A stretch of 64,000 nt of DNA from Bacteroidia bacterium (GTDB lineage Bacteria > Bacteroidota > Bacteroidia > B-17B0 > Aurantibacillaceae): the NCBI GenBank assembly GCA_018000995.1, contig JAGNIU010000002.1:1-64000 (forward strand), in the 5' to 3' direction. Shown one piece after another: positions 55,876-64,000 of this stretch (position 1 is the stretch's first letter; each line of letters opens with the position of its first letter). The position numbers and the translations under genes are program-made. The notes under the pieces were generated by a model that was given only the letters and a program-made list of their open reading frames with translations, ran no database searches and was not told the DNA's origin.

Positions 55876-56883
55876 TTATGCAGTAAAATCAGGTTGACTC
55901 ACAATTTCCAAAAATTTGGCAATAGTATCATTTAAACTCAAATTGCTTTTTCCACCGGCTGCGTTAATATGTCCTCCGCCACTAAAATGTGTGCGTGCAA
56001 ATTGGTTCACATCAAATTTTCCTTTGCTACGGAACGACATTTTAACTACTCCATCCATTTCCGCAAAATATGCCGCGAATTTAATTCCCTTCATTGTTAA
56101 AGGATAATTTACTAAACCTTCAGTGTCTCCTTTTTGATAATCAAACTGTTTTAATTCGTCTTCTGATAAACTCATGTAAGCCGTATTTTTACCCGGAAGA
56201 ACCATCATTTTTTGTAAAATAGAATACCCTATTAATTTTAAACGGTTATAAGCGTAAGTATCATAAATAGCTTCATGAATTTGATTCGGAACCGCTCCTG
56301 CTTTTACCAAATCTGCAATTACTAAATGTGTTTTGGATGTTACTGAAGAAAAACGGAAAGAGCCGGTGTCCGTCATTATTCCTGTATACAAACAAGCTGC
56401 AATTTTTTTATCAATTAATTTTTTATGTCCTAAACCAACTATTAAATGATAAACCATTTCGCAAGTACTACAAGCCTTCACATCATGGTAAACTACTTTC
56501 GCAAATTTATCGGGTTGCTGATGGTGGTCGATTAAAACTTTTACAGCTTTACTTGCTGCTACTACCTCACCTAACTTTTCTATTCTTTTATAAGAGTTAA
56601 AATCCAAAGTAAAAATAGCATCGGCTTTTTGAACTAAAGCTTCCACTTTTGCGGTCTCGGTTTGGTGGTTCAAAACTTTATTATCACCGGGTAACCATTT
56701 TAAAAATTCAGGGTACTCGTTGGGTACAATTACCGTAGCCTTTTTCTTAATTTTTAAGAGGTAATTATATAAACCTAAACTCGAACCCATGGCATCACCA
56801 TCCGGACTCCAATGTGTAACAATAACAATATGGTTCGATTTTTTTATTAAGGCTTTAAAGGCTGCAAAATTGGGCTTTTTCAT
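55876..56883 (-). CDS. nrnA: NrnA-like DHH/DHHA1 phosphoesterase
   Basis: 335 residues. DHH motifs: THWSPDGDAMGSSLG (Asp ligands), FTLDFNSYKRIEKLG and LIDHHQQPDKFAK; the C-terminal DHHA1 domain has RTHFSGGGHINAAGGKSN. The family removes nucleotides from short oligoribonucleotides (nanoRNase) and/or hydrolyses pAp. It is first in a minus-strand group with the DUF6913-like gene and dapA, and divergent from ndk (132 bp). Confidence 0.92.
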   Translation of the reverse strand: MKKPNFAAFKALIKKSNHIVIVTHWSPDGDAMGSSLGLYNYLLKIKKKATVIVPNEYPEFLKWLPGDNKVLNHQTETAKVEALVQKADAIFTLDFNSYKRIEKLGEVVAASKAVKVLIDHHQQPDKFAKVVYHDVKACSTCEMVYHLIVGLGHKKLIDKKIAACLYTGIMTDTGSFRFSSVTSKTHLVIADLVKAGAVPNQIHEAIYDTYAYNRLKLIGYSILQKMMVLPGKNTAYMSLSEDELKQFDYQKGDTEGLVNYPLTMKGIKFAAYFAEMDGVVKMSFRSKGKFDVNQFARTHFSGGGHINAAGGKSNLSLNDTIAKFLEIVSQPDFTA

Positions 56884-56954
56884 AGGCTAAACGAGTTGCT
56901 AATTTACCAAATAATAACGACTCAGAGAACTTATAATATTGCAATAAATAAGCC

Positions 56955-56970
56955 ATCTGCCGTGGCGGAT
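56955..56970. repeat. GC-rich hairpin in the nrnA-ndk intergenic region
   Basis: Imperfect palindrome ATCTGCC-GT-GGCGGAT (one T:G pair), GC-rich in an AT-rich spacer, upstream of both divergent genes. It resembles a REP-like element or regulator site; no second copy was found in the window. Confidence 0.4.
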
Positions 56971-56983
56971 AATAAATAATCAC

Positions 56984-56991
56984 TATCTTTG
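56984..56991 (+). promoter_or_regulatory. candidate -7 promoter element, ndk
   Basis: TATCTTTG, exact match to TAnnTTTG, 24 bp upstream of the ndk ATG. No clear -33 box. Confidence 0.6.
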
Positions 56992-57015
56992 CGCCCTTAT
57001 TAATTTAAAGATAAA

Positions 57016-57435
57016 ATGGCAGGAAACATCACATTTACCATGATTAAACCCGATGCAGTTGAAGCTAACAACATTGGGCCAATTTTAGCTAAAATAAACC
57101 AAAGCGGTTTTAAAATTTTAGCTATGAAATATCTTCGTTTAAGTCCGGAACAAGCCGGGCAATTTTACGCAGTTCATAAAGAGCGTCCTTTTTATGGTGA
57201 ATTAGTTAACTATATGAGTAACGGGCCAATTGTTGCAGCTGTTTTAGTAAAAGACAATGCAGTAGCTGATTACCGTAAATTAATTGGCGCAACTGATCCT
57301 ACTAAAGCTGAAGAAGGAACTATTCGTAAATTATTCGCTAAATCTATCGCAGCTAATGCTGTTCACGGGTCTGATAGCGATGAAAACGCAAATATTGAGG
57401 CCGACTTTTTCTTTTCGAAATTAGAACGCTTTTAA
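57016..57435 (+). CDS. ndk: nucleoside diphosphate kinase
   Basis: 139 residues, full length. It balances NTP pools by ping-pong phosphotransfer through His117 in [12 protein letters not shown]. Other family features: [16 protein letters not shown] at the N-terminus, [20 protein letters not shown] and TIRKLFAKS. It has its own -7 motif and a strong terminator, so it is monocistronic. Confidence 0.97.
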   Translation: MAGNITFTMIKPDAVEANNIGPILAKINQSGFKILAMKYLRLSPEQAGQFYAVHKERPFYGELVNYMSNGPIVAAVLVKDNAVADYRKLIGATDPTKAEEGTIRKLFAKSIAANAVHGSDSDENANIEADFFFSKLERF

Positions 57436-57441
57436 AAATAC

Positions 57442-57469
57442 GCCGCGGAAAAGTCTCCGCGGCTTTTTT
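57442..57469 (+). terminator. intrinsic terminator after ndk
   Basis: Perfect stem GCCGCGGA/TCCGCGGC with a 6-base loop followed by six T, starting 6 bp after the ndk stop. Confidence 0.95.
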
Positions 57470-57513
57470 GTTTCTCAATTATTAACAACACATTAAAAAA
57501 GGTATCCTTTTTT

Positions 57514-57521
57514 TAAATTTG
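57514..57521 (+). promoter_or_regulatory. candidate -7 promoter element, GAPDH
   Basis: TAAATTTG matches TAnnTTTG, 19 bp before the GAPDH ATG. Confidence 0.5.
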
Positions 57522-57540
57522 ATTTTCTAAAAAAAAGTAC

Positions 57541-59001
57541 ATGGAAACACTTGCAAAAAACTCCGCTTACGAAACCCAACTTAATGAGTGGATAAAGGAC
57601 GAAAAAGCTGCTATAGATTTAATTAGCGCTATTGGTAAACTTTGGTTCGATAAATCTATCGAGTTAATTTTATTCAGAAATCAGTTGGTTGACCGCAGCG
57701 CGAGTGAAATTATTAATCTTCACTTTTATGCAAAAGATATTGTAAAGAAAACTATTGCCGTTAAAGATACTGTTGCCTTAGCAACTGAAATTTACAATTT
57801 AGATGTTTGTCCGTCCAGAATTGATATTGGCAAATTAGCTTATGAGTGGATTCAGGAAAAAGATAAATTCAAATCTCAAACTGATTTTTTGAATAATAAA
57901 TTAAAGGATCTTATTGGTAAAAAAGGTTCCATCACTCCTAAAGATGTTGTATTATTTGGGTTCGGACGAATTGGTCGTTTAGCTGCGCGTGAATTAATTT
58001 CTCAAGCAGGAAAAGGCGAACAATTACGTTTGCGGGCTATTGTTACCCGAGGAAGCAGTGATGCAGATATTACAAAACGTGCCGATTTATTACGTACAGA
58101 TTCAGTTCATGGTCCTTTTCCGGGAACCGTTATTGAAGATTTAGTAAACAAAGCTTTAATCATAAACGGTCACACCGTTCACATGATTGATTCTAAAAAT
58201 CCTGAGGATGTGGATTATACTAAGTATGGAATTAATGATGCTTTATTAATTGATAACACCGGTGTTTTTAGAGATGATAAAGAATTAAGTCGCCATTTAC
58301 AAGCTAAAGGAATTTCAAAAGTGTTATTAACTGCTCCTGCAAAAGGTGATGTTCCCAATGTAGTTCATGGTGTAAATCACGAAACTGTTGACGTAAAAAA
58401 ACAACAAATTTTTTCAGCAGCTTCTTGTACTACCAACGCAATTATGCCAATTCTTTATGTAATTGATAAAGAATTAGGAATTGTAAAAGGACATATTGAA
58501 ACTGTTCACTCTTATACAAACGATCAAAACTTATTAGATAACTACCATAAAAAATCGCGTCGTGGACGTTCAGCTGCGTTAAACATGGTAATTACTGAAA
58601 CTGGTGCTGAGAGTGCTTTGAAAAAAGTTTTACCTCATTTAGCCGGGAAATTCACAGCTAATTCGGTTCGTGTACCAACACCAAATGTTTCTTTAGCGAT
58701 TTTAAATTTAAACATCAACAAAGAAGTTACTAAAGAAGAAGTGAATGAAATCATTCGTAAATACGCTTTACAAGGTGGATTAGTAGAACAAATTCAATAC
58801 GCTTTTAGCAACGAATTAGTATCAACTGATATTGTAGGCAGTTCTTGTCCAAGTGTATTTGACAGTCAGGCAACTATCATATCTCCTGATAAAAAGAGTT
58901 GTGTGTTGTATGTTTGGTACGATAACGAATATGGATACACGCGTCAAGTAATACGTTTCAGCAAACATATTTCAGAAGTAAGAAGAGCAATTTATTACTA
59001 G
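57541..59001 (+). CDS. gap: glyceraldehyde-3-phosphate dehydrogenase, long Bacteroidota form
   Basis: 486 residues. An N-terminal extension of about 135 residues (helical, no known fold) precedes the NAD-binding domain (DVVLFGFGRIGRLAARELI) and the catalytic domain with Cys296 in SAASCTTNAIMPILY and VETVHSYTND-type context (HIETVHSYTNDQNLLDNYHK). Classical GAPDH is about 335 residues; the long form is known from Bacteroidota and some other bacteria. It interconverts glyceraldehyde-3-phosphate and 1,3-bisphosphoglycerate. Its cofactor preference and glycolytic or gluconeogenic direction cannot be read from sequence. A terminator follows. Confidence 0.93.
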   Translation: METLAKNSAYETQLNEWIKDEKAAIDLISAIGKLWFDKSIELILFRNQLVDRSASEIINLHFYAKDIVKKTIAVKDTVALATEIYNLDVCPSRIDIGKLAYEWIQEKDKFKSQTDFLNNKLKDLIGKKGSITPKDVVLFGFGRIGRLAARELISQAGKGEQLRLRAIVTRGSSDADITKRADLLRTDSVHGPFPGTVIEDLVNKALIINGHTVHMIDSKNPEDVDYTKYGINDALLIDNTGVFRDDKELSRHLQAKGISKVLLTAPAKGDVPNVVHGVNHETVDVKKQQIFSAASCTTNAIMPILYVIDKELGIVKGHIETVHSYTNDQNLLDNYHKKSRRGRSAALNMVITETGAESALKKVLPHLAGKFTANSVRVPTPNVSLAILNLNINKEVTKEEVNEIIRKYALQGGLVEQIQYAFSNELVSTDIVGSSCPSVFDSQATIISPDKKSCVLYVWYDNEYGYTRQVIRFSKHISEVRRAIYY

Positions 59002-59029
59002 GATTTTTGTCCTTATTATTTCAGAATTT

Positions 59030-59063
59030 AAAAATCCTAAATCAGAAATGTTTTAGGATTTTT
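59030..59063 (+). terminator. intrinsic terminator after GAPDH
   Basis: Stem AAAAATCCTAAA with TTTTAGGATTTTT (59051-59063), 10-base loop, followed by T-rich sequence, 29 bp after the GAPDH stop. Confidence 0.75.
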
Positions 59064-59330
59064 AATTTTTTTAAAAAACTTCAAACTCTTTTTGTAGGCC
59101 ACAACCTTCTAAATTCGAATAAATTATTCTCAAAAAAAGAAAGATTTAACAAAACCGTTAGTTGAATTAACAAGCTTTCTAAAAATCTAACTAAAGTGAT
59201 TTACTCATCAAATCGCACAATTAACTCATTACCAAACATATATATGTTAAATTAGTCGAGAAAATACCTATTTTAGTCTAATAAAAATGGCGGTTTTACT
59301 AAAATCATTTAGATTTAGTAAGCAAATTTT
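59064..59330. other. AT-rich spacer upstream of the giant repeat gene
   Basis: No ORF. It contains a perfect 14-bp palindrome AACATATATATGTT (59235-59248) and an inverted repeat ATTTTAGT/ACTAAAAT (59270-59277 and 59298-59305), which could be regulator sites. No exact TAnnTTTG -7 motif is present on the plus strand; TAGATTTA near 59310 is a weak match. Confidence 0.5.
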
Positions 59331-62300
59331 GTGAGAGTAATCACTTATACCCAATTTACCTTTCCAAATAAGATATTTCTTGTTCTAATTTGCTGTCTCT
59401 TTTTTCTAAAATCCAACACTTTACAATCTCAATGCCAGGTTTCAAATGCCGGCACTAGCCAAACTTTATGTATTGGAACTAATGCGTTGATGGCAGCAAA
59501 CACCGCAACAGGTGGCGGAATTGGAAGATGGACTTTAGTTTCAGGAACAGGTGTGATTACAAATTCTCTTATTCCTAATACAACTATTACAGGTTTAGCA
59601 GTAGGAACAAATGTCTTTTCGTGGACCATCACTAACGGAACATGTACTCCATCTGCATCAAATGTTACCATTACAACACGACCACTTCCAACTGTAGCTA
59701 ACGCCGGACCAAATCAAAATATTTGTGTTACAGTCGGTAGTGCCTTGCTGGCAGGCAATAATCCTATCAATGGAACCGGTTTATGGGTAAAAATTTCAGG
59801 CCCCGGAACAATAACCACTCCAACAAATCCAGCATCAACTATTACAGGACTAACGGTCGGCACCACTGTATTAACTTGGTCTATTAGTAATTCACCGTGT
59901 ACATCTTCAACGGCCAACATGACCATCACGATACGGCCTGCCCCTACGGCGGCAAATGCCGGAGTAAGTCAAACACTTTGTGCAACAACAGGTACTGCCA
60001 CTGCAACTTTAAATGGTAATAACCCTACTTCAGGAACAGGTATATGGGTGAAAGTTTCAGGCTCAGGAACAATAACAAATCCGCTTGTAAGAAATACAAC
60101 TGTTACAGGTTTAACACCAGGATTAACAGTACTAACTTGGTCAATAAGTAATCCTCCATGCGCTTCTTCTGTTTCTAATATGACTATTACTACCAATGGG
60201 ATGACATCGACCGCTCTTGCCGGACCTGATCAAACTGTGTGTGTAAGTTCGAGTGCAACAATGGCAGCCAATACACCTACCGCCGGAACAGGTCAATGGT
60301 TTTTAATCGGTGGGTCAGGAACAATTGTTTCGCCAAATAGTCCAACTTCCGTTATTACAGGATTGGGTGTTGGGAACAATACTTTTAGGTGGCGTATAAC
60401 CAACCCACCCTGCGCTACACGTCTAGATAATATTATTATTGTTGGAAGAGCAGTGCCTTCCATTGCTAATGCCGGCGTTGACCAAACCGTTTGTGTTAGT
60501 ACAGGATTCACTACACTTGCCGGTAATACACCAACTGCAGGGGTTGGACGCTGGATAAAAGTTTCTGGGCCGGGCACAATTACAAATTCTCTTACTGCAA
60601 ACTCAACTTTAACCGGACTAACGGTCGGGACAACTGTACTTACCTGGTCTATCTCAAACTTACCGTGTACCAGTTCAGTAGATAATGTTACAATAACAAC
60701 GAATCCTCTTCCATCAATAGCAGCAGCAGGAGTTGATCAAACTGTTTGTGTAAGTTCAAGCGCAACTATGGCAGCTAACACTCCTACTGCGGGTTCCGGA
60801 CTTTGGACTTTAGTTAGTGGTGCAGGAACAATAACTACACCTACTAGTCCCGTCACAACCATTACAGGTTTAGGAGTTGGGAATAATACTTTCCGATGGA
60901 CCATTTCTAATCCTCCTTGTACTGCAACTTTTGATAATATAATTATTGTTGGGAGAGCTGTGCCTTCCATTGCTAATGCCGGAGTTGACCAAACTATTTG
61001 TGTTAGCACAGGATCAACTACACTTGCCGGTAATACCCCAACTGCAGGTATTGGAGCTTGGGTAAAAGTATCAGGGCCAGGTACAATTACAAATTCACTT
61101 TCGCCAACATCAACATTAACCGGACTAACGGTTGGGACAACTGTACTCACTTGGTCTATCTCAAACTTACCTTGTACAACTTCGGTTGATAACGTTACTA
61201 TAACAACGAATGCTTTACCATCCATAGCAGCAGCCGGAGTTGATCAAACTGTTTGCGTAAGTTCGAGTGCTACTATGGCAGCTAACACTCCTACTGCGGG
61301 TTCCGGACTTTGGACTTTAATTAGTGGTGCGGGAACAATAACAACGCCTAACAGTCCTGTTACAACCATTACAGGTTTGGGAGTTGGGAATAATACTTTC
61401 CGATGGACTATTTCAAATCCACCTTGTACTGCAACTTTTGATAATATAATTATTGTTGGAAGAGCTGTGCCTTCCATTGCTAGTGCAGGTTCAAATCAAA
61501 CCATTTGTATTTCGTCGCCAACAACAACAATGTTAGCAAACACAGCAACCGTTGGCATTGGAACATGGTCGTTAGTTTCGGGAACCGGGATTATAACAAA
61601 TTCATTATCTCCAACAACATCAATTACCGGACTTGCAGTTGGTACAAATGTTTTTGCGTGGACAATTGGAAATGCTCCTTGTGCTGCTTCAACTTCCACA
61701 GTATCTATAACTGTAAGCGATGTTCCTACAATCGCAAACGCAGGAACAAATCAAACGCTTTGTATTTCTTCACCAACAACAACTATGAATGCTAACACAG
61801 CAACGGTTGGCATTGGCACTTGGTCGTTAGTATCAGGTACAGGTGTAATAACAAGTTCATTATCTCCAACAACATCAATTACCGGACTTGCAGTTGGTAC
61901 AAATATTTTTTCTTGGACAATTTCAAATTCACCATGCGCTCCCTCAATTTCAACCGTTGCAATTATTGTGAGTGATGCGCCAACCATTTCTAATGCAGGC
62001 GCAAACCAAACATTGTGTATTAGTAGTCCGAATACATTAATGACGGCCAATTCAGCAACAGTTGGCGTAGGAACTTGGAGTTTGATTTCCGGTTCAGGAA
62101 CAATTACTAATTCACTTTCACCAATAACTTCAATTACTGGATTGGCCATTGGAACTAATGTATTTGCATGGACTATTTCGAATGCACCTTGTTTAGCTTC
62201 TTCATCAACAGTTGCAATAGTTGTAGAAGATGTTCCAACAATTGCAAGTGCTGGATTAAGTCAAACACTCTGTATTACAACACCAACAACAACTATGAAT

Positions 62301-64000
62301 GCAAACTTGGCTACAGTTGGCATTGGCACTTGGTCGCTGGTTTCAGGTACAGGAGTTATTACAAATTCACTTTTACCGACAACATCTATTACAGGACTTG
62401 GTGTTGGTACAAATATTTTTTCGTGGACTATTTCGAATGCGCCTTGTGTTGCATCTACTGCAACAATGGCGATAGTTGTTGAAGATGCTCCAACAATTTC
62501 AAACGCAGGACCAAATCAAACACTATGTATTACCAGTCCAAATACATTTATGACAGCTAATACCGCAACAGTTGGTACTGGAGCTTGGACATTAGTATCG
62601 GGAACAGGGGTCATTTCAAATTCATTATCACCGACTACATCAATAACAGGTTTAGGATTAGGAACAAATATATTTGAGTGGGAAATTTCAAACAATCCTT
62701 GTTCACCATCAACCTCAACTGTAGCTATACTAGTTAACGATGTTCCAACAATAGCAAGTGCGGGATTGAATCAAACTTTATGTATTTCTTCACCCACAGC
62801 AACTATGGCAGCTAATATTCCATTAGTTGGTAATGGTGCGTGGACTTTACTTTCCGGCTCGGGAACAATCACTAACTCTCTATCACCAATAACAACAATT
62901 ACAGGATTAGCCGTTGGTACAAATATTTTTCAGTGGGAAATTTCAAATGCACCATGCGCGCCATCCAATGCAACAGTAGCCATAATTGTAAACGATGTTC
63001 CAACGATATCGAGCGCAGGTTCTAACCAAACATTATGTATTAGTAGTCCGAATACCTTTATGACTGCCAACACAGCAACTATTGGCACTGGAGTTTGGAC
63101 TTTAGTTTCGGGTTCAGGAACAATTACCAATTCATTATCACCAGGAACTAGTGTTACAGGATTAGGTTTAGGAAATAATGTTTTTGCCTGGACCATTTCA
63201 AATGCACCGTGCGCACCATCAAGTTCGAACGTTACGATTAGAGTTAATGATTTTCCAACGGTTGCTGATGCCGGTATTGATCAAACACTTTGCATCTCTA
63301 ATCCAACAACAACTATGTCAGCAAATCCTGCCGTTGTTGGCACCGGAGCTTGGACATTAGTATCAGGAACAGGAATTATTACCAATTCACTTTCTCCAAC
63401 AACATCCATTACAGGTTTAGGACTAGGAAATAATGTTTTTGCTTGGACCATTTCAAATGCACCTTGTCCCGCTTCTGTGGCTACAATAACAATTACTGTA
63501 AATGATATTCCAAGCGTTTCGAATGCTGGTACAAATCAAACATTATGTATTACCAGTCCAAATACATTAATGACCGCTAATACTGCAACAGTAGGAACAG
63601 GAGCTTGGACATTAGTTTCAGGAACAGGGGTCATTTCAAATTCATTATCACCAACAACATCAATAACAGGTTTAGGATTAGGAACAAATATTTTTGAATG
63701 GACCATTTCGAATGCGCCTTGCCTTGCCTCCACTTCTACTATGGCTATTATTGTAAACGATGTTCCAACCGTAGCCAGTGCTGGAACTAATCAAACGTTA
63801 TGTATTTCTTCTCCTACTACCTCAATGAACGCCAATTTTCCTTTTGTAGGAACAGGCGCTTGGACATTAGTATCTGGAACAGGAGTTATTACTAATTCAC
63901 TTTCACCTACAACATCTATTACAGGATTAGGTTTAGGGAATAATGTTTTTGCCTGGACAATTTCAAACGCTCCTTGTCTTGCTTCAGTTGCGAACGTAAC
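59331..64000 (+). CDS. giant secreted tandem-repeat protein, start present, continues past the window
   Basis: At least 1556 residues with no stop before the window end. Start is GTG at 59331: an in-frame TAA lies 12 bp upstream and no ATG precedes the signal peptide (NKIFLVLICCLFFLK, cleavage near LQSQC). The mature protein is 18 tandem Ig-like units of about 85 residues, each with NAGxxQTLC near the start, GxGxWTLVSGTG in the middle and GLxxGTNxFxWTISN and a second Cys near the end. The two Cys per unit could form a disulphide. Similar repeats occur in large T9SS-exported Bacteroidota adhesins. A C-terminal sorting domain is expected beyond the window. No enzymatic motif is seen. Confidence 0.88.
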   Translation, partial: MRVITYTQFTFPNKIFLVLICCLFFLKSNTLQSQCQVSNAGTSQTLCIGTNALMAANTATGGGIGRWTLVSGTGVITNSLIPNTTITGLAVGTNVFSWTITNGTCTPSASNVTITTRPLPTVANAGPNQNICVTVGSALLAGNNPINGTGLWVKISGPGTITTPTNPASTITGLTVGTTVLTWSISNSPCTSSTANMTITIRPAPTAANAGVSQTLCATTGTATATLNGNNPTSGTGIWVKVSGSGTITNPLVRNTTVTGLTPGLTVLTWSISNPPCASSVSNMTITTNGMTSTALAGPDQTVCVSSSATMAANTPTAGTGQWFLIGGSGTIVSPNSPTSVITGLGVGNNTFRWRITNPPCATRLDNIIIVGRAVPSIANAGVDQTVCVSTGFTTLAGNTPTAGVGRWIKVSGPGTITNSLTANSTLTGLTVGTTVLTWSISNLPCTSSVDNVTITTNPLPSIAAAGVDQTVCVSSSATMAANTPTAGSGLWTLVSGAGTITTPTSPVTTITGLGVGNNTFRWTISNPPCTATFDNIIIVGRAVPSIANAGVDQTICVSTGSTTLAGNTPTAGIGAWVKVSGPGTITNSLSPTSTLTGLTVGTTVLTWSISNLPCTTSVDNVTITTNALPSIAAAGVDQTVCVSSSATMAANTPTAGSGLWTLISGAGTITTPNSPVTTITGLGVGNNTFRWTISNPPCTATFDNIIIVGRAVPSIASAGSNQTICISSPTTTMLANTATVGIGTWSLVSGTGIITNSLSPTTSITGLAVGTNVFAWTIGNAPCAASTSTVSITVSDVPTIANAGTNQTLCISSPTTTMNANTATVGIGTWSLVSGTGVITSSLSPTTSITGLAVGTNIFSWTISNSPCAPSISTVAIIVSDAPTISNAGANQTLCISSPNTLMTANSATVGVGTWSLISGSGTITNSLSPITSITGLAIGTNVFAWTISNAPCLASSSTVAIVVEDVPTIASAGLSQTLCITTPTTTMNANLATVGIGTWSLVSGTGVITNSLLPTTSITGLGVGTNIFSWTISNAPCVASTATMAIVVEDAPTISNAGPNQTLCITSPNTFMTANTATVGTGAWTLVSGTGVISNSLSPTTSITGLGLGTNIFEWEISNNPCSPSTSTVAILVNDVPTIASAGLNQTLCISSPTATMAANIPLVGNGAWTLLSGSGTITNSLSPITTITGLAVGTNIFQWEISNAPCAPSNATVAIIVNDVPTISSAGSNQTLCISSPNTFMTANTATIGTGVWTLVSGSGTITNSLSPGTSVTGLGLGNNVFAWTISNAPCAPSSSNVTIRVNDFPTVADAGIDQTLCISNPTTTMSANPAVVGTGAWTLVSGTGIITNSLSPTTSITGLGLGNNVFAWTISNAPCPASVATITITVNDIPSVSNAGTNQTLCITSPNTLMTANTATVGTGAWTLVSGTGVISNSLSPTTSITGLGLGTNIFEWTISNAPCLASTSTMAIIVNDVPTVASAGTNQTLCISSPTTSMNANFPFVGTGAWTLVSGTGVITNSLSPTTSITGLGLGNNVFAWTISNAPCLASVANV
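59442..64000 (+). repeat. tandem 255-bp repeats, 18 units, with higher-order order
   Basis: Unit length is 252-258 bp, settling at exactly 255 bp in the second half. Units 4, 6 and 8 and units 5 and 7 form two alternating types with a 507-bp period. Later units 11/15 and 13/17 match best at 1020 bp (four units). This points to duplication of two- and four-unit blocks. Confidence 0.9.

Noticed and set aside
60737-61225. Minus-strand open frame of 162 codons (and several similar ones from 59429 to 63733) within the repeat region
   Set aside because: They recur once or twice per repeat unit and mirror the coding of the giant plus-strand protein; no start signals, no conserved domain.
59429-64000. 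CRISPR-like array, because of the regular spacing of repeats
   Set aside because: Units are 255 bp, coding and lack short identical repeats with unique spacers.

Overview
This window comes from an AT-rich bacterium of the phylum Bacteroidota. The evidence is type IX secretion (T9SS) hardware and cargo (PorP/SprF proteins, a PorE-like OmpA protein, type A and type B C-terminal sorting domains), SusC-like TonB receptor architecture, a FadL-type outer-membrane protein, the long GAPDH form usual in this phylum, and Bacteroidota-type -7 promoter motifs (TAnnTTTG) upstream of several genes. I cannot place it below phylum with confidence. No tRNA, rRNA, CRISPR array, prophage or insertion sequence was seen.

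Layout. 1-3784 (+): the 3' part of a UvrD/PcrA helicase, a TPR membrane protein that stops where a SpoIIE phosphatase domain would normally begin, and a DUF3592-like membrane protein. 3786-31247 (-): one long run of minus-strand genes. Read in the direction of transcription it starts with a surface-protein locus: a type B T9SS cargo protein, a PorP/SprF partner, a second cargo protein, a second PorP/SprF partner, then a PorE-like protein. A type A T9SS protein and a TonB-dependent receptor follow. Next come a 7TM-HD c-di-AMP-type phosphodiesterase and an exopolysaccharide block (Wza-like, Wzc-like tyrosine kinase, RfbC, WecA/MraY-like transferase), then MltD-like lytic transglycosylase, UvrA, a small membrane protein and a PagL-like barrel.

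31349-46130: mixed housekeeping and envelope genes: a DUF58 protein, a TPR sensor next to a stand-alone SpoIIE phosphatase, an RsmI-like methyltransferase, fructose-1,6-bisphosphatase, a ferredoxin/unknown/GNAT overlapping operon, a FadL family protein with a lipoprotein, then ProS, an unknown protein, an LpxD-like acyltransferase and a T9SS protein. 46127-52256: a second surface-polysaccharide cluster (glycosyltransferase, flippase, two kinase-less Wzz-like proteins, Wzy/ligase). It supplies the flippase, polymerase and chain-length functions missing from the block at 9-14 kb.

52253-59001: a GAF-SpoIIE phosphatase, a PyrR-like phosphoribosyltransferase, a GxxExxY gene broken by one amber codon, DapA, a DUF6913-like protein, an NrnA-like DHH protein, Ndk and GAPDH. 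59331 to the end (+): a giant secreted repeat protein with a GTG start. It has 18 tandem units of about 85 residues before the window ends and shows higher-order repeat structure.

The strongest leads are the giant repeat protein, the duplicated cargo/PorP modules with IgGFc-binding-like N-termini, and the two TPR proteins separated from their phosphatase domain. Many polysaccharide and envelope genes appear to start with GTG or TTG.
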